DNA from: Dactylorhiza incarnata
Taxonomy: Eukaryota > Streptophyta > Magnoliopsida > Asparagales > Orchidaceae
Direction: 5' to 3'
Assembly (NCBI GenBank): GCA_033032865.1
Contig: JAWHQI010000305.1
Span: 248,001 to 312,000 of the forward strand
DNA: 64,000 nt
Positions 40,301 to 51,580 of this stretch are shown piece after piece. The number at the start of each line of letters is the position of its first letter. The stretch's first letter is position 1. The notes under the pieces were generated by a model. It searched no databases, had not been told where the DNA came from, and saw only the letters and a program-made list of their open reading frames with translations. Position numbers and translations under genes: made by a program.

Positions 40301-43300
40301 GAAGGATGCTGAGACGCTCTTCAAGATCAAGTAAGGGTCAGAGGAGTCGCTAGCGCATTATGTGGACAGATTTGAGGAGGAAGTCCTGCTCGTCCAGGAG
40401 GTACCCGGGTTCACCCTCCAGCTTGCCTTCACAGTGGGGTTGCATGAGGGATTCTTCAAGATGAACCTGAAGCGGAAGGCCCCCTTGTCCTTTGAAGAGT
40501 TGATGGAAAGGGCGGCGGAGGAGATCGAAGGGGAGGCGGCCATCCCGGAGTTCGCGAAAAGGTTGGCGAAGCTGAGTTAGCCGGAGACGACACAACAGGA
40601 AGTCATGAGAAGGGACGAGTTGAGGGCTCCAGAGCTTGGGTGGAGGCAGCAGGGAGGGGGAATGCAAGGCCCTGACAGAGAATTCGCCCAAGGAGGGGGC
40701 AACTTCCAAGGAGGTCAAGGAAGACCCAACCACCCAGGGTTGAGGCAGGGCCCGATGCCACCCCTCCCCCCACCTCAGCACGCCATGGCGATTGGCCGGG
40801 GAAGGGGGAGGAGGGCCGGAAAAGCAAAAAGAAGAGGAAGAGGAGGAAGGAGGGTGGCGTTACCCTACTGTGACCTTCCACCAGGAGGAAGGTCACGCGA
40901 CGACCACCTGCCCAGAGTTTTTAGAAATGAGGGGGGGGGTGGCAAGGGATCCCATGCAGTAACAACAACAACCGGTGAGGATTGAGGAGGTCCATGCCCG
41001 GGAGGAGGAGACGAATGGGAGGCAGAAGGGATGTACCGAGCTAAGCGGTGAGGACTTGAAATATTTCTATCCTTGAATTTCAACAGTAAAAATGTGTGTT
41101 CTCGAACTCTGTTTTTCTTTCATGAATGGATGATGTCAATTTATAAGATGGCGACGCACGATATGTGATTGGCCCCGAAGCAGACCCGCTGACCAGGCTT
41201 CCACCAAGCTTGCGGGGTCGTAGGCTCGCTCAGTGGCAGGAAAGTTTTGAAAGGTAATAGGCCCCGAAGCAGACCCGCTGACCAGGCTTCCACCAAGATG
41301 GCAGGGTCGTAGGCTCGCTCGTTGACAGAAAAGTTTCAAAAGGTAATAGGCCCCGAAGCAGACCCGCTGACCAGGCTCCCACCAAGCTGGCAGGGTCGTA
41401 AGCTCGCTCGGTGGCAGGAAAGTTTTGAAAGGTAATAGGCCCCGAAGCAGACCCGCTGACCAGGCTCCACCAAGCTGGCAGGGTCGCAGGCTCGCTCGGT
41501 GGTAGGAAAGTTTCAAAAGGTAATAGGCCCCGAAGCAGACCCGCTGCCCAGGCTCCCACCAAGCTGGCAGGGTCGTAGGCTCGCTCGGTGGTAGGAAAGT
41601 TTCAAAAGGTAATAGGCCCCGAAGCAAACCCGCTGACCAGGCTCCCACCAAGCTGGCAGGGTCGTAGGCTCGCTCGGTGGAAGGAAAGTTTCAAAAGGTA
41701 ATAGACTCCGAAGTTGACCCACCGACCAGGCTTGCACCAAGCTGGCAGGGCCGTAGGCTCGCTCGGTGACAGGAAAGTTTCAAAAGGTAATATGCCCCGA
41801 AGTAGACCCGCTGACCAGGCTTCCACCAAGCTGGCAGGGTCGTAGGCTCGCTCGGTGGCAGGAAATTTTCAAAAGGTAATATGCCCCGAAGCAGACCCGC
41901 TGACCAGGCTCCCACCAAGCTTCCAGGGTCGTAGGCTTGCTCGGTGGCAGGAAAGTTTTGAAAGGTAATATGCCCCGAAGCAGACCCGCTGACCAGGCTC
42001 CCACCAAGCTGACATGGTCGTAGGCTCGCTCGGTAGCAGGAAAGTTTTGAAAGATAATAGACCTCGAAGCAGACCCGCTGACCAGGCTCCCACCAAGCTG
42101 GCAGGGTCGTAGGCTCGCTCGGTAGTAGGAAAGTTTCAAAAGGTAATAGGCCCCGAAGCAGACCCGCTGACCAGGCTCCCACCAAGCTGGTAGGGTCGTA
42201 GGCTCGCTCGGTGGCAGGGTCCCAGGGCCAGCTCGCCTAGATACCCTTCGTGGGCTACTAATAGCCCTTCAGAACAACGAAGTTTGACGGTTAGCAGACC
42301 AGTTTGAGGTGCGTTTCAAAACCAAAAGGCGGAGTCTCGCTATTAGCAGACCATAAGAGAAAAAATATATAAATATAAACCCTGAAGGGCACCTTTGAAG
42401 AAGACTCTACTTCTTTGGCTTCCTCCTCCTTAGGCTACCTTTGGTTAGCTCCTCAGGCTCTCCAAGGTGCCCGACTTCAACTTTAGCTTGGGAGAGGAAG
42501 CGCTCTAAGATCTTCCGGGTGTATGGCGGGACCTCCGCGCTGCAGCCAAGGGTCGGTATCTGGTTCTAACTCTTATGTCAAGTTTTCCCGCGGGATCAAT
42601 AGGTGTTAGCTCCCCCCCCCCCCCCCCCTCTTGGGGGTCCGAACTCCTCGTTGGGCCGGTTGATGGTTTCAACACATATCACCTGTATCATCTGAGTTTG
42701 AGGTGGATGGTGTAGGTGCCTCAGGAGTCGGAGTAGGCAGAGGCAAGGAACTTGACACAAGTGTCACTGAAGGCATTGTTGGCACGTTTCCCTCATTTTG
42801 CCATCTTCTCCTCATATACACTCTTAGCACCCCCTGAGCCGGAGGACCACCATCCTCAGATCTCAGCTCCCCATGCACCACACCACAACCAACTCCACAA
42901 TCTTTTCTCCGTCGTACTCCTCCAACATACATCTCTTTTGAGTAGCCGAATACCTAACAAAATCACACTTCATAACTCTTGGATACAACTTTCTCACATT
43001 TGGTCTATTGTCCTGCACGAAGCACACACAACAAAAAATTTTGGGAGGAAGGATTTCTCCGTTCTTACCTCTCAGCATCTCAAGCGGAGATTTCCAATCT
43101 AATACTCGCGAGGGCATCCTATTAATCAAATAGGTCGTTGTCAAGACTGCTTGCCCCCACAAGTGCTTCAGTATCTTCATCGACATCATCATACTCCATG
43201 TCACTTCAAGAAGGCGTCCGTTCTTCCGTTCAGCAACCTCATTTTGCTCTAGTGTGTATGCGCAAGTGGTTTGATGTTGAATCCCCTGGGATGACAAGTA

Positions 43301-45417
43301 CTCACCAAACGCCTTGTTGGTGTACTCTGTTCCATTGTCAGACCTCAACACCACAACAACTACATCGTATCTGGTCTGAATTCCTTTGTGAAAAATTTTA
43401 AAGCGAGCAAACACTTTACTCTTACTTTTCATTAAATAAAGTCATGTTACATGAGAAAAACAATCAATGAAAGATACAAAATATCGTAATCCATTCATAC
43501 TAGTTGTGGGGCAAGGTCCCCACACATCTGAATGTACTAAGTTAAAGACAGAATAACTCATACTACCAGAACTAGAATAAGAGCTCCTGATATGTTTTTC
43601 CAGTTCACACGCATCACATACTAGTTTTGTTGTAGTATCTTTTTCAAACAAAGAGAGATACATCCAACTTAAGACGGTAAATGAAAGATGACTCAAGCGC
43701 CGATGATGAAGCAACAACAAGTCCTCCACATTTCTCCCAACTCCTCCAACACCCTCTACAATGGATGAAAAAGCTGAGTCCAATCTCCCCCTATCCAGGT
43801 ACTACAAGTCACTATGCTATGTGTAAGTCTCAAGTCTCATGTCAGTCCTCTTCTCCTGGAAGATCACCTTTGAAATATCAAACAAAACGATATATTTTAA
43901 TTGAGATATAATAACACTAATGGATAAAAGATTCACAAGAAAGGAAGGAGCATGCAAAACATTTGACATAGTCAAAGTGTTGGTACATTGCACATTACTC
44001 TTACCAATTACTGGCTGAGTTGTACCATCAACAATATGAATGTGCTCTGGGACTGCTAGGTGAATATTGGAAGAAAACTCGCTAGCAACCCTAGTGACAT
44101 GACGAGAAGAACCAAAATCAACCATCCAATCAGGTGATCTAGTGACGGGTTTAGAGGCGAGAGCAAGTGTAACAAGTACCTATAGCGGAGTGAGCAAAAG
44201 TGGCAACATTACTCCTAGATGAAGATGAAATGAATGCATCATCGGGTCATTCCCTTATGTTTTCGTCGTATCAGCCGAGAGTAAGCATCCAAGATCGCTT
44301 GTTCCTCCTCAGGGTGACATTCCTCTCTCATACCCCCTTTTGCCTCTTCCTCTGTTACCATCAGATGTGCTTGGTGACCCCTTCTTCCGCCACCTCTGCG
44401 ACCCCCATGATCACGACCACGACCTCCAGGTTGACCCCTACCTCTTGCATCTCTCTCCTTTGGTGACTTAGGACAAGCCTGTCTCAGATGACCTATCTCA
44501 CCGCAGTTGAAGCAATGTCGTGTCTTACCCTTGTATCCTGTGTGACCGGAACTGGTGGCTACTAGTGCTGACTTCACCCCTGGAAGTCCAGTAGTACCAG
44601 ACTGAAGTCGAATCCTGCTCTCCTCCTGCATCATGGTCAAGATCGTCTCATCTAGTGAGGGAATCTTCGACTGAGCTTACAACACCGCACGCCTTGACTC
44701 AAATGTCGGGTTCAATCCCCTCATAAAGTGCATAATCCTCCTTTGAGCATCCCGCTCCCCTTTCTTACATTTGGGATCTTTGCAACATGTGAGAAATGAT
44801 CATAATCTGCCCACAGTCGCTCCAGATCTGCGACGTACTCTTGGATTGATTTGTCCCTCACCTTTGGACATTCTCAAGAACTCAAAGAACACCTTTAGAT
44901 CGGCCTCCTCCATCTTGACAACTAATTTATCCATCTCAGAGATAAACTTACCACAACAATCCAAGCCGCGTAAACCAACGAACACCTTTAGATCGGCTCC
45001 ATCTACCTACCGGAGATCCTCACGCATGTTGCTGATCCAAAGTCTACGACCTCTGCTGTCACCGCCTCCATCACCCTATCGGAGATCTGATCGGGATCTA
45101 TCACATCAGTATCTGAGGCCAAAAGCGTTGTCGACGCCGGAAACAAGGAGCTCAGACCATTTCTGGCACCGGTTCTGGGAACGGAGACGAACACGTCTAT
45201 TCACGGGAAAGACGCGCTGGCTGCTTACCGGAGAGACGCTGCTAGTTGTGCGGGCTGCTTACGGGAGAGACGCGCAGCTACAGTGAAGACGGATGCGTTG
45301 TGCGGGAACGAGAACCCTAGCACTCTCTGATACCAAATTGAAACGAGCTAAGAAGAATTTTTATTGACCCATCTTAGGGTGTTTATACCTATTACATCTT
45401 ATTACACTTAAAGTACA
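37334..45417 (-). mobile_element. Copia element, duplicated copy lacking its 3' LTR
   Basis: Duplicate of 25825-33920: RNase H and RT at 37334-39016, nested Tat derivative at about 39020-42674, integrase at 42863-43783, protease 43817-44125, gag 44239-44640, 5' LTR about 45339-45417. All disabling changes are the same as in unit 1. Confidence 0.85.
39020..42674 (+). mobile_element. Tat derivative, duplicated copy
   Basis: Duplicate of 27511-31177: gag remnant 39673-41076, 89-bp array about 41162-42217, 3' LTR ending 42674. The C-run is 17 here against 27. Confidence 0.85.
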
Positions 45418-45493
45418 GATTGAATTTTATTCTCTTTATTGCTCTGAAGATTTTTAGTCGACCTCTCTGACATGTTGATCCATCTTTTTGCAG

Positions 45494-45665
45494 CAAATCT
45501 CAAACACATCAGTGTCCCTTTTGCCGCAGTAGCTTAGAAGAAGTCGTCCCCGAAGGATTGTGGGTCTTCATCGAGCGCACGTACTTGTCAGAGCGGGCTT
45601 TTATATCTAGAGATAATCTGCGCCGCCTGTGCGTCTATGTAGACAGGCTCCCATTAGTCTCATAG
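45494..45665 (+). pseudogene. Duplicated RING gene exon 5
   Basis: Identical to 33997-34168, with the same TTTTTGCAG acceptor and stop. There is no second set of exons 1-4, so alone it cannot encode a protein. It could be an alternative last exon giving the same C-terminus but a different 3' end, if transcription runs on past the first copy. Confidence 0.85.
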
Positions 45666-46331
45666 AATCCGAGTTCTAAATTCTTTGTACAGACAGCTGA
45701 AATATACCGTGCAGAAGAGTTTGGAAAATTTTGGTTGCGGCAGCAAGATTCTTGGATATCTGTTTGTTGTATAAAGAAAGCATTTACAAACATTGTAGTT
45801 TTCTGTATTCGTTTTGAAGTTTAAGTTTCTTTCTCAGCGACGGGGCTCTCGTACAAACAGTTTAGTGTATAAATTTTGAATTTGAAAGGGCAATGTTACA
45901 CCAAATCATTGGATATACGTCTCATTTATTCCGATGATTCCACTCTCGAAGATTGACCGGCTCAAGAGATAAAAGATATACCATCACTTGAAGATTGACC
46001 ATCTCTATTCTCACAGCTGTTGAAACAAACGGCCTAAAAACTGCTTCTGCGGTTCGAATAGAGCTTTTTGAATAGAAAGATCTGCCTCAAACAGAGCCTT
46101 AATCTCGGAATCTACTATTTGAGGGCAACAATAGGCACCGTTTTGCCTCTTTCGAATTGTTTGAAATTCATTCGCCCGTTCTCTTGAAAAAACTCTTGGT
46201 TGATAAGATGAATAGTTTGTGGTTGTGGCAATAGTAAATTAGCAGCCCTCTGGAAACAATAGTAGCATGACATGCAGTATTAACTTTTTTTTTTAATATT
46301 CTCTGTTTTTTCTCTTTATGCAAGTCTTCTA

Positions 46332-46759
46332 GGCTCCATTTTGGCGACGGAGTTTTTGCTAAAGGGATTTCAATTTGGACATAAAAGTCGACAAAGTTTC
46401 ATTGGTGAGGTCGGGCGTTCACGAACAACAGCTCATAACCACCGCGCCAAATGGAGCCCTGATTTCTAAAGGGATTTCAACAAGTTTTTTTAGGATGAGC
46501 AAGTCACACAAACATCCATTCATCTACCTCTTGACATTGACATAGGAGGTCATGAGTTAGGTTTTAACATGACGTTAGGCCCGTTTGACACGGCGGTGGC
46601 GGTCATGAAAGCAGTGCTTATGAACCGTCGTTCCTGAATGTACCACCTCACCTCACCGAGGTAACTCCATCCATTTTTATGTTAAATTTTTTTTTCTTGG
46701 GACGGATGACGGTTTGTAACCATTGTGTTCCCGACCGCCGCAACCGTGCCAAACAGAAC
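46332..46759. mobile_element. Duplicated pair of Tourist-like MITEs
   Basis: Copies of the MITEs at 34835-34961 and 35081-35262, produced by the tandem duplication (46332-46458 and 46578-46759). Confidence 0.75.
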
Positions 46760-46914
46760 CGTTATTTCATGCTTCGACAATGATTTCCTCTTTGGTTTTC
46801 TGTCGTCAATATCATTGGATCGCATCATGCTTCAAGCGCGACGAAGCTTTGATACCATATCGGCGTATTTAATAGCGTCCATGGTTAAAATCTGATGACA
46901 TGAGAGCAAGGTTG

Positions 46915-48095
46915 TGTTGGATCGTATGACGCCCTTAGAGGGGGGGGGGTGAATAAGGGTGTGTTTAAATTTGTAATTTTTACTTAATAATTTTAAGACA
47001 ATTTCACTTTAATAAAAGTTTCTTAAAAATTAATTTTACAACAATGCAATTTTTGTATAACACCAAGCACAAATTTTTAAGATAAAAATTTAAGCAAACA
47101 AATTTGCGATTAGTGAAAAGATCATAATTTTATTTATCATGAAATTTGCATACAAATAAAAATGATCTTAACAATGCTTAAGATCAAGGCACAATGATAA
47201 AATGGAAATACAATATTTTGATTTACCAATCCTTCTCCCAAGGATCGGAAGGCTATCGCTTGTCTTTCCCAAGACCAAGCCCAAGCCTAACCTCTAGATC
47301 TTCCCAAGATCTAGACGTAGCGCACAAGGCCACGATTTCCCACCAAGCCACGCAAGGACTTGGACGCTCCACACAAGGAAGCGATTTTCCCCTAAGCCGC
47401 GCAAGGACTTAGACGCTCCGCACAAGGAAGCGATTTCTTCCCCAATACAAAATGAAATATGAGTAAATGAAATACAATATGAAAAAGTCAACTCCCTAGA
47501 AATTCAGATCTCTGAATGGATTGTTGAAGCCTCGAGATGATCGTTGATGGAGTAGCGCGCCCGATCTCGTCTTCAATCTTCAATCCTTCTTTGCACAATT
47601 AGGAGTTGAGGAGGTTCTGGAGCTCTCTGGTTCGTATGCACTCAGGTAGGGACTGGAAATCTCGAAAAGCTTGGAATGCACGAACCAAAGGCACCATTTT
47701 ATAGACTTTCACTGTCGCCTGGGCGACAGTCACTGTCGGAAATTTCCGACAGCGCCAAACTGCCTCGGTCGTGCCGTCGAGCCGTCGTGTGGGCAGTTGC
47801 TGGAATCGTGGAGCTGTCGCTGGGGCGACATCGATGTCGGAATTCCGACAGCGCAAAACTGCCGCTGTCGTGGGTGAAGTCGTGGGCAGTTGGTGGAATC
47901 GTGGAGCTGTCGCCTGGGCGACAGTGGCTGTCGGAATTTTCCGACAGTGAATTTTTCCCACATGCAATTTTAGCTCCAACAGCAATGTGAATATCACATA
48001 CCTGTTATCTGCACACCATTAATGAAAATAGAATCAAATACAAAAGGGACTTTGTTATTATCAAACCGGAGGAGTGCGAAACGCATGCTCCAACA
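46915..48095 (-). repeat. Sirevirus 3' LTR
   Basis: 1181 bp on plus from TGTTGGATCG to CATGCTCCAACA. TATA at 47697-47703 (minus). It holds three A-B palindrome pairs between 47712 and 47947 and a 10-bp G-run near its left end. Confidence 0.93.
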
Positions 48096-48097
48096 AT

Positions 48098-48410
48098 CTC
48101 CCCCTTTTGATAATAACAAATCCGTATAAAAAGAAAACATGTCTATTTAGATTGTTGATTTTAGACATTTGGTGTGTGCACAAATATAACATGATATATT
48201 TCTCTTAAAATAAATAATCTCCCTTGATATATTTCTTTAAAAATAAATACTCTCCTTTTAGGTGAAGGCTCCCCCTAAATGAATGCTCCCCCTAAATATA
48301 TGCTCCCCCTTAATATATGCTCCCCCTTAAATATATGATGTAATGTGTAGGTGGAATATTTAGGAGTGATATATTTGTGATTTTTCTTTTTATACTTTAA
48401 ATTCTCCCCC
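48098..48410 (-). promoter_or_regulatory. Multiple polypurine tracts
   Basis: Six copies of GGGGGAG (CTCCCCC on plus) in 313 bp starting next to the 3' LTR (AAAAGGGGGAG). The LTR-adjacent one is the expected plus-strand primer. Repeated purine tracts are a known Sirevirus feature. The same set is at 36619-36931. Confidence 0.75.
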
Positions 48411-49467
48411 TTTTGGTATTAGCAAAAGTGAATATTAAATAAAAGAGTAGCTTTTAAGGGATAGGATATAGAATTGTAGAGTAAGCGGAAGCAATTTGAT
48501 GGTAATAATTGAAGTCCATGAAATAATAGGAATATGCCATAGTATGAATAAGCCTATGAAGTGACGGTATAGCCATATGAAGTATATGAAAGAAAATAAC
48601 TTCAATATGAGTAAGGTCATTTGAAAGTATCATAGAAAGACACAATAGTGTATAGATATATGGAATATTTTCGGTCCAATTCTCATGAGATGAATGTTTA
48701 TATAACATAATGATGTGTAAATGTGATACTTAGATCAAACATATGAAGTTATTTAATTTACATGATCATTAAAATGTATAACATAATAAAAGCATATAAA
48801 GGCAACTTTGACGTTGAAGATATAGCACAAGATGAATAGAAAACCATGTTTCTTTTGCACAAGACATTTTACAATTCTTTCCAAGGTGCTTAACCTCACA
48901 ATGCTCATTAAGACTTATCAGGAGGGTAAGTAGTACTTGGTGGAGTATCCTTGTCGTTATTTTAATTTTTTTTTTGTTTTATCACAGATGTTGTGATATC
49001 GTAATTTTGATATATTGAAATTTTTTTTAAATTGACCAAGGATATCCGAATTCACTTGAATCGCAAAAGATGGTGTATATTTTGTTGTGCTAACAAATCA
49101 ATGTTGAAAGTTGTATTTAAGAAATGCTATTGTATTATGTGAAAACAAATATGATCCATGTATATTTTAAATAAAACGACATACGTATTGATCAAAAGAA
49201 GTGAACGTGATAGTTCATTATGATAGATAAACAATTTCTCATACTTAGAGGCATGCGAAAACAATTTCCAATGGTCTATACAACTAAGTAGAAGTGTCAA
49301 TACGATGATAGCTTGGAAATGAAATCATATAAACATGTAAGTCATTTTTTTTGAATAAATAACACATGGTTTGTCATCAATTCATGAGGTGAAGCATTAA
49401 TAATGACATATAACTATTGTAAATCATCAAAGGGACCCAGAATTGAAGTTTTTACAAAAATTGGAGC
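48411..49467. other. Sirevirus 3' non-coding region upstream of the antisense gene
   Basis: AT-rich, no domain-bearing frame. Its left 357 bp are shared with the truncated copy ending at 37288. Confidence 0.5.
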
Positions 49468-49522
49468 TGTCGGAAATTTCCGACACTCACTGTCGCCTGG
49501 GCGACAGCCAAAAGTATAAATA
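49468..49522 (+). promoter_or_regulatory. Antisense gene promoter: A-B palindrome pair and TATA box
   Basis: Palindrome A at 49468-49485, palindrome B (CTGTCGCCTGGGCGACAG) at 49490-49507, then TATAAATA at 49515-49522 on plus. The B-to-TATA gap is 7 nt. The LTR promoter has the same arrangement on minus with an 8-nt gap. Transcription start is expected near 49545-49555. Confidence 0.7.
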
Positions 49523-49549
49523 AGGCTGGGGACCGAGTCAAAACACATT

Positions 49550-51279
49550 GTGCATCATTTCCTGGAGTGAAAAACGAGAGGAAGGCTGTCGGAAGTCGGC
49601 GACAACCCTAGATCCAAGGTATGGGTTTTTTTTGATTTTGTGTTTTTAACTCCAAATTTTTAGGGCTTTTTAATTTTGATAGTAGAGAAGAAGGAAAAAA
49701 TAGTTTTCATGTTAATTTTTGATTAATGGTGGAGGTTTGGAAATTTTTGATTTGAATAAAATGTAGATCTAGTTTTAAAACTATAGGATCTTGGTGGATC
49801 TTTGCTTAAATGTCTAGCTTTGTGAAATTTCTCTTGATTTTGTGATAAAGGTTTTCATTTGTGTATTTGCAAAAAAAAATTTTGTAGATCTAGGTTAGAG
49901 AAGAAGATGGGAGATTGTTGAATAGTGAAAGATTTGTAGAATTTGATAATTTAAAAAAATAGATTAAAATTGTTTTTTTTTTAAAACTTGATGTTGAAAT
50001 AACATTTAGTATGAGTAGATCTGGAAGTTTTAGGAAAAATTCTGAGATAAAATCACTTGGAGGGCTGTCGGAAATTTCCGACAGCCACTGTCGCCTGGGC
50101 GACAGTGTTCCAGTGCACAATAAAAAATCTGTTTTAAGCAAAATTTTTGTATTTTATTGCAGAATGGCTTCCAGCTCCAAAGCTCGAAAGAGTACTTCGG
50201 AAGATGCACATACTTCATATCAAGTTTATTCCGGAGTGGAGAAGGCTATTGTTGGGGTGTCCAAATACATCGAATTTGATTTGCCAAAACATGATCATAT
50301 TTATGATCGTCTTGCGAAGGCAGGTATTCTCTCAATAATCTCACCAGAGGGGTTTTCATCCTTTTTAATTCGTGAATTTTATAACCATTTGGAAGACCCA
50401 AATGTTACGGAATTGGATGGAGGTGTGAGATCAAGGATCCAAGGTCAACATGTGGAAATAACACATGTTGATCTACGAGAGGAATTTGGACTAGTGATGA
50501 GTGAGAATATGCCTGATATAGTGGAGAATTATCGGAAGGATAGAGATTGGACCCTAGTAAACATGAGTTTACATGGGAATCAGAAGAAAACTCTTACCAC
50601 TGAAGTTACCTCACTTACACCGGATGCTTACTTAGTCCAAGATATATTAAGGAATTCGGTGATGTTGAAGAGTGGAGACACAAGAAGCATTACTGCGCAG
50701 TTGACCCTCTTTACGTACTATATTATGGAGGATGAGCCTTTTGATATGGCAGACTTCATACTCTCCCAGATTAGGTATACGTACAGATTGAAACATCCAA
50801 GATGGGTGAAGGTGCATACGCTGCCAATGGGGTTGGTAATTCAGCGTATACTTTATAAGAAGTATGGATGGATTGTGCAAGATTCGTATCTTGATGATTG
50901 TTATCCGGAAATTTATTTTACGGGTTCAATGAAAGGGAAGAAGCCGCTTAGAAAAGCTCAACCGGGAATTGAGATTAGAGAGCCGAGCATTTCTAGGGCA
51001 GGATCACTAAGGGAGTCCATTGATGATTTGCGTGATTCGTTAGAGGATCACAAAAAGGAAGTGAAAAAGGATCGTAGTCGAATGCAGAAATTTATGAAGT
51101 TTCTCGTCAAAGGTCTGAAGTTGAAGCCAACGCCGGAGGAGGAGGCAGAATGGCAAGTACCGGACGAAGAACCGTCGCGCCAATCGGTGAGGCGGACTCG
51201 CCGAGGCAAAGCCGTGAGACGAGGACCTCCAGAAGATTGTCCAGAGAGCAGCGGGGCTGGTTATGAAGATTCAGAGTAG
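49550..51279 (+). CDS. Spliced antisense gene in Sirevirus: putative plant transposon-associated protein
   Basis: Leader exon about 49550-49618, intron 49619-50162 (AAG/GTATGG ... TTTTATTGCAG), CDS 50164-51279, 371 residues from ATG (AATGGCT context). The open frame continues upstream to 50011, but that part is palindrome-bearing intron. The body (SSFLIREFYNHLEDPNVTEL, HVDLREEFGLV, LTLFTYYIMEDEPFDMADFI, HTLPMGLVIQRILYKKYGWI) resembles the domain annotated in plant genomes as putative plant transposon protein, often found beside retrotransposons. A basic, Glu/Lys/Arg-rich tail follows. There are no transmembrane segments, so it is not env-like. Orientation is opposite to gag-pol, with convergent ends 300 bp apart. 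Function unknown. Confidence 0.72.
49619..50162 (+). other. Intron in antisense gene leader
   Basis: 544 bp, GT-AG, U-rich before the acceptor. It carries an A-B palindrome pair at 50065-50084 and 50088-50105, about 60 nt before the acceptor. Predicted from splice motifs only. Confidence 0.55.
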
Positions 51280-51305
51280 TTTTATGTTGTTGCTGCTGCT
51301 GGGAG

Positions 51306-51346
51306 CTGTCGGAAAATTCCGACATCCACTGTCGCCTGGGCGACAG
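51306..51346 (+). repeat. A-B palindrome pair after antisense stop codon
   Basis: CTGTCGGAAAATTCCGACA at 51306-51324 and CTGTCGCCTGGGCGACAG at 51329-51346, 27 nt after the antisense stop and 235 nt from the convergent pol stop. Confidence 0.8.
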
Positions 51347-51580
51347 TGAACCTCTTTAAATTTCTGTTTTGTTTAATGAACTTGATCCTTAATTTGTTTC
51401 TACTGTTTTTATTTGAACAATATTGATGTAATATTAATGGTGTTGAATTTTTGTTGAGGCTTTTGAAATTTTATGTTTTGATATTTAGAATTTTGTCTTT
51501 TTGTTTTTACATTGTTTATGTTTTGTGATAATAATAATAATTATTTTTTTTAATTTTATAGGCTTTAAATTGTGATATAT

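Larger units (their letters stand above)
37289..48767. repeat. 11.5-kb tandem duplication, unit 2
   Basis: 11,479 bp, matching unit 1 with stepwise offsets 11509, 11507, 11497 and 11479. The steps coincide with a G-run (29425), a C-run (31105) and a G-run (35443). Two substitutions were found by eye (30704 T/42211 G; 35008 T/46505 C). Its right part is continuous with the complete Sirevirus. Confidence 0.92.

Noticed and set aside
50011..50163. Upstream 51-codon extension of the antisense frame
   Set aside because: Covers the palindrome pair and the predicted intron end; the ATG right after the acceptor fits better.
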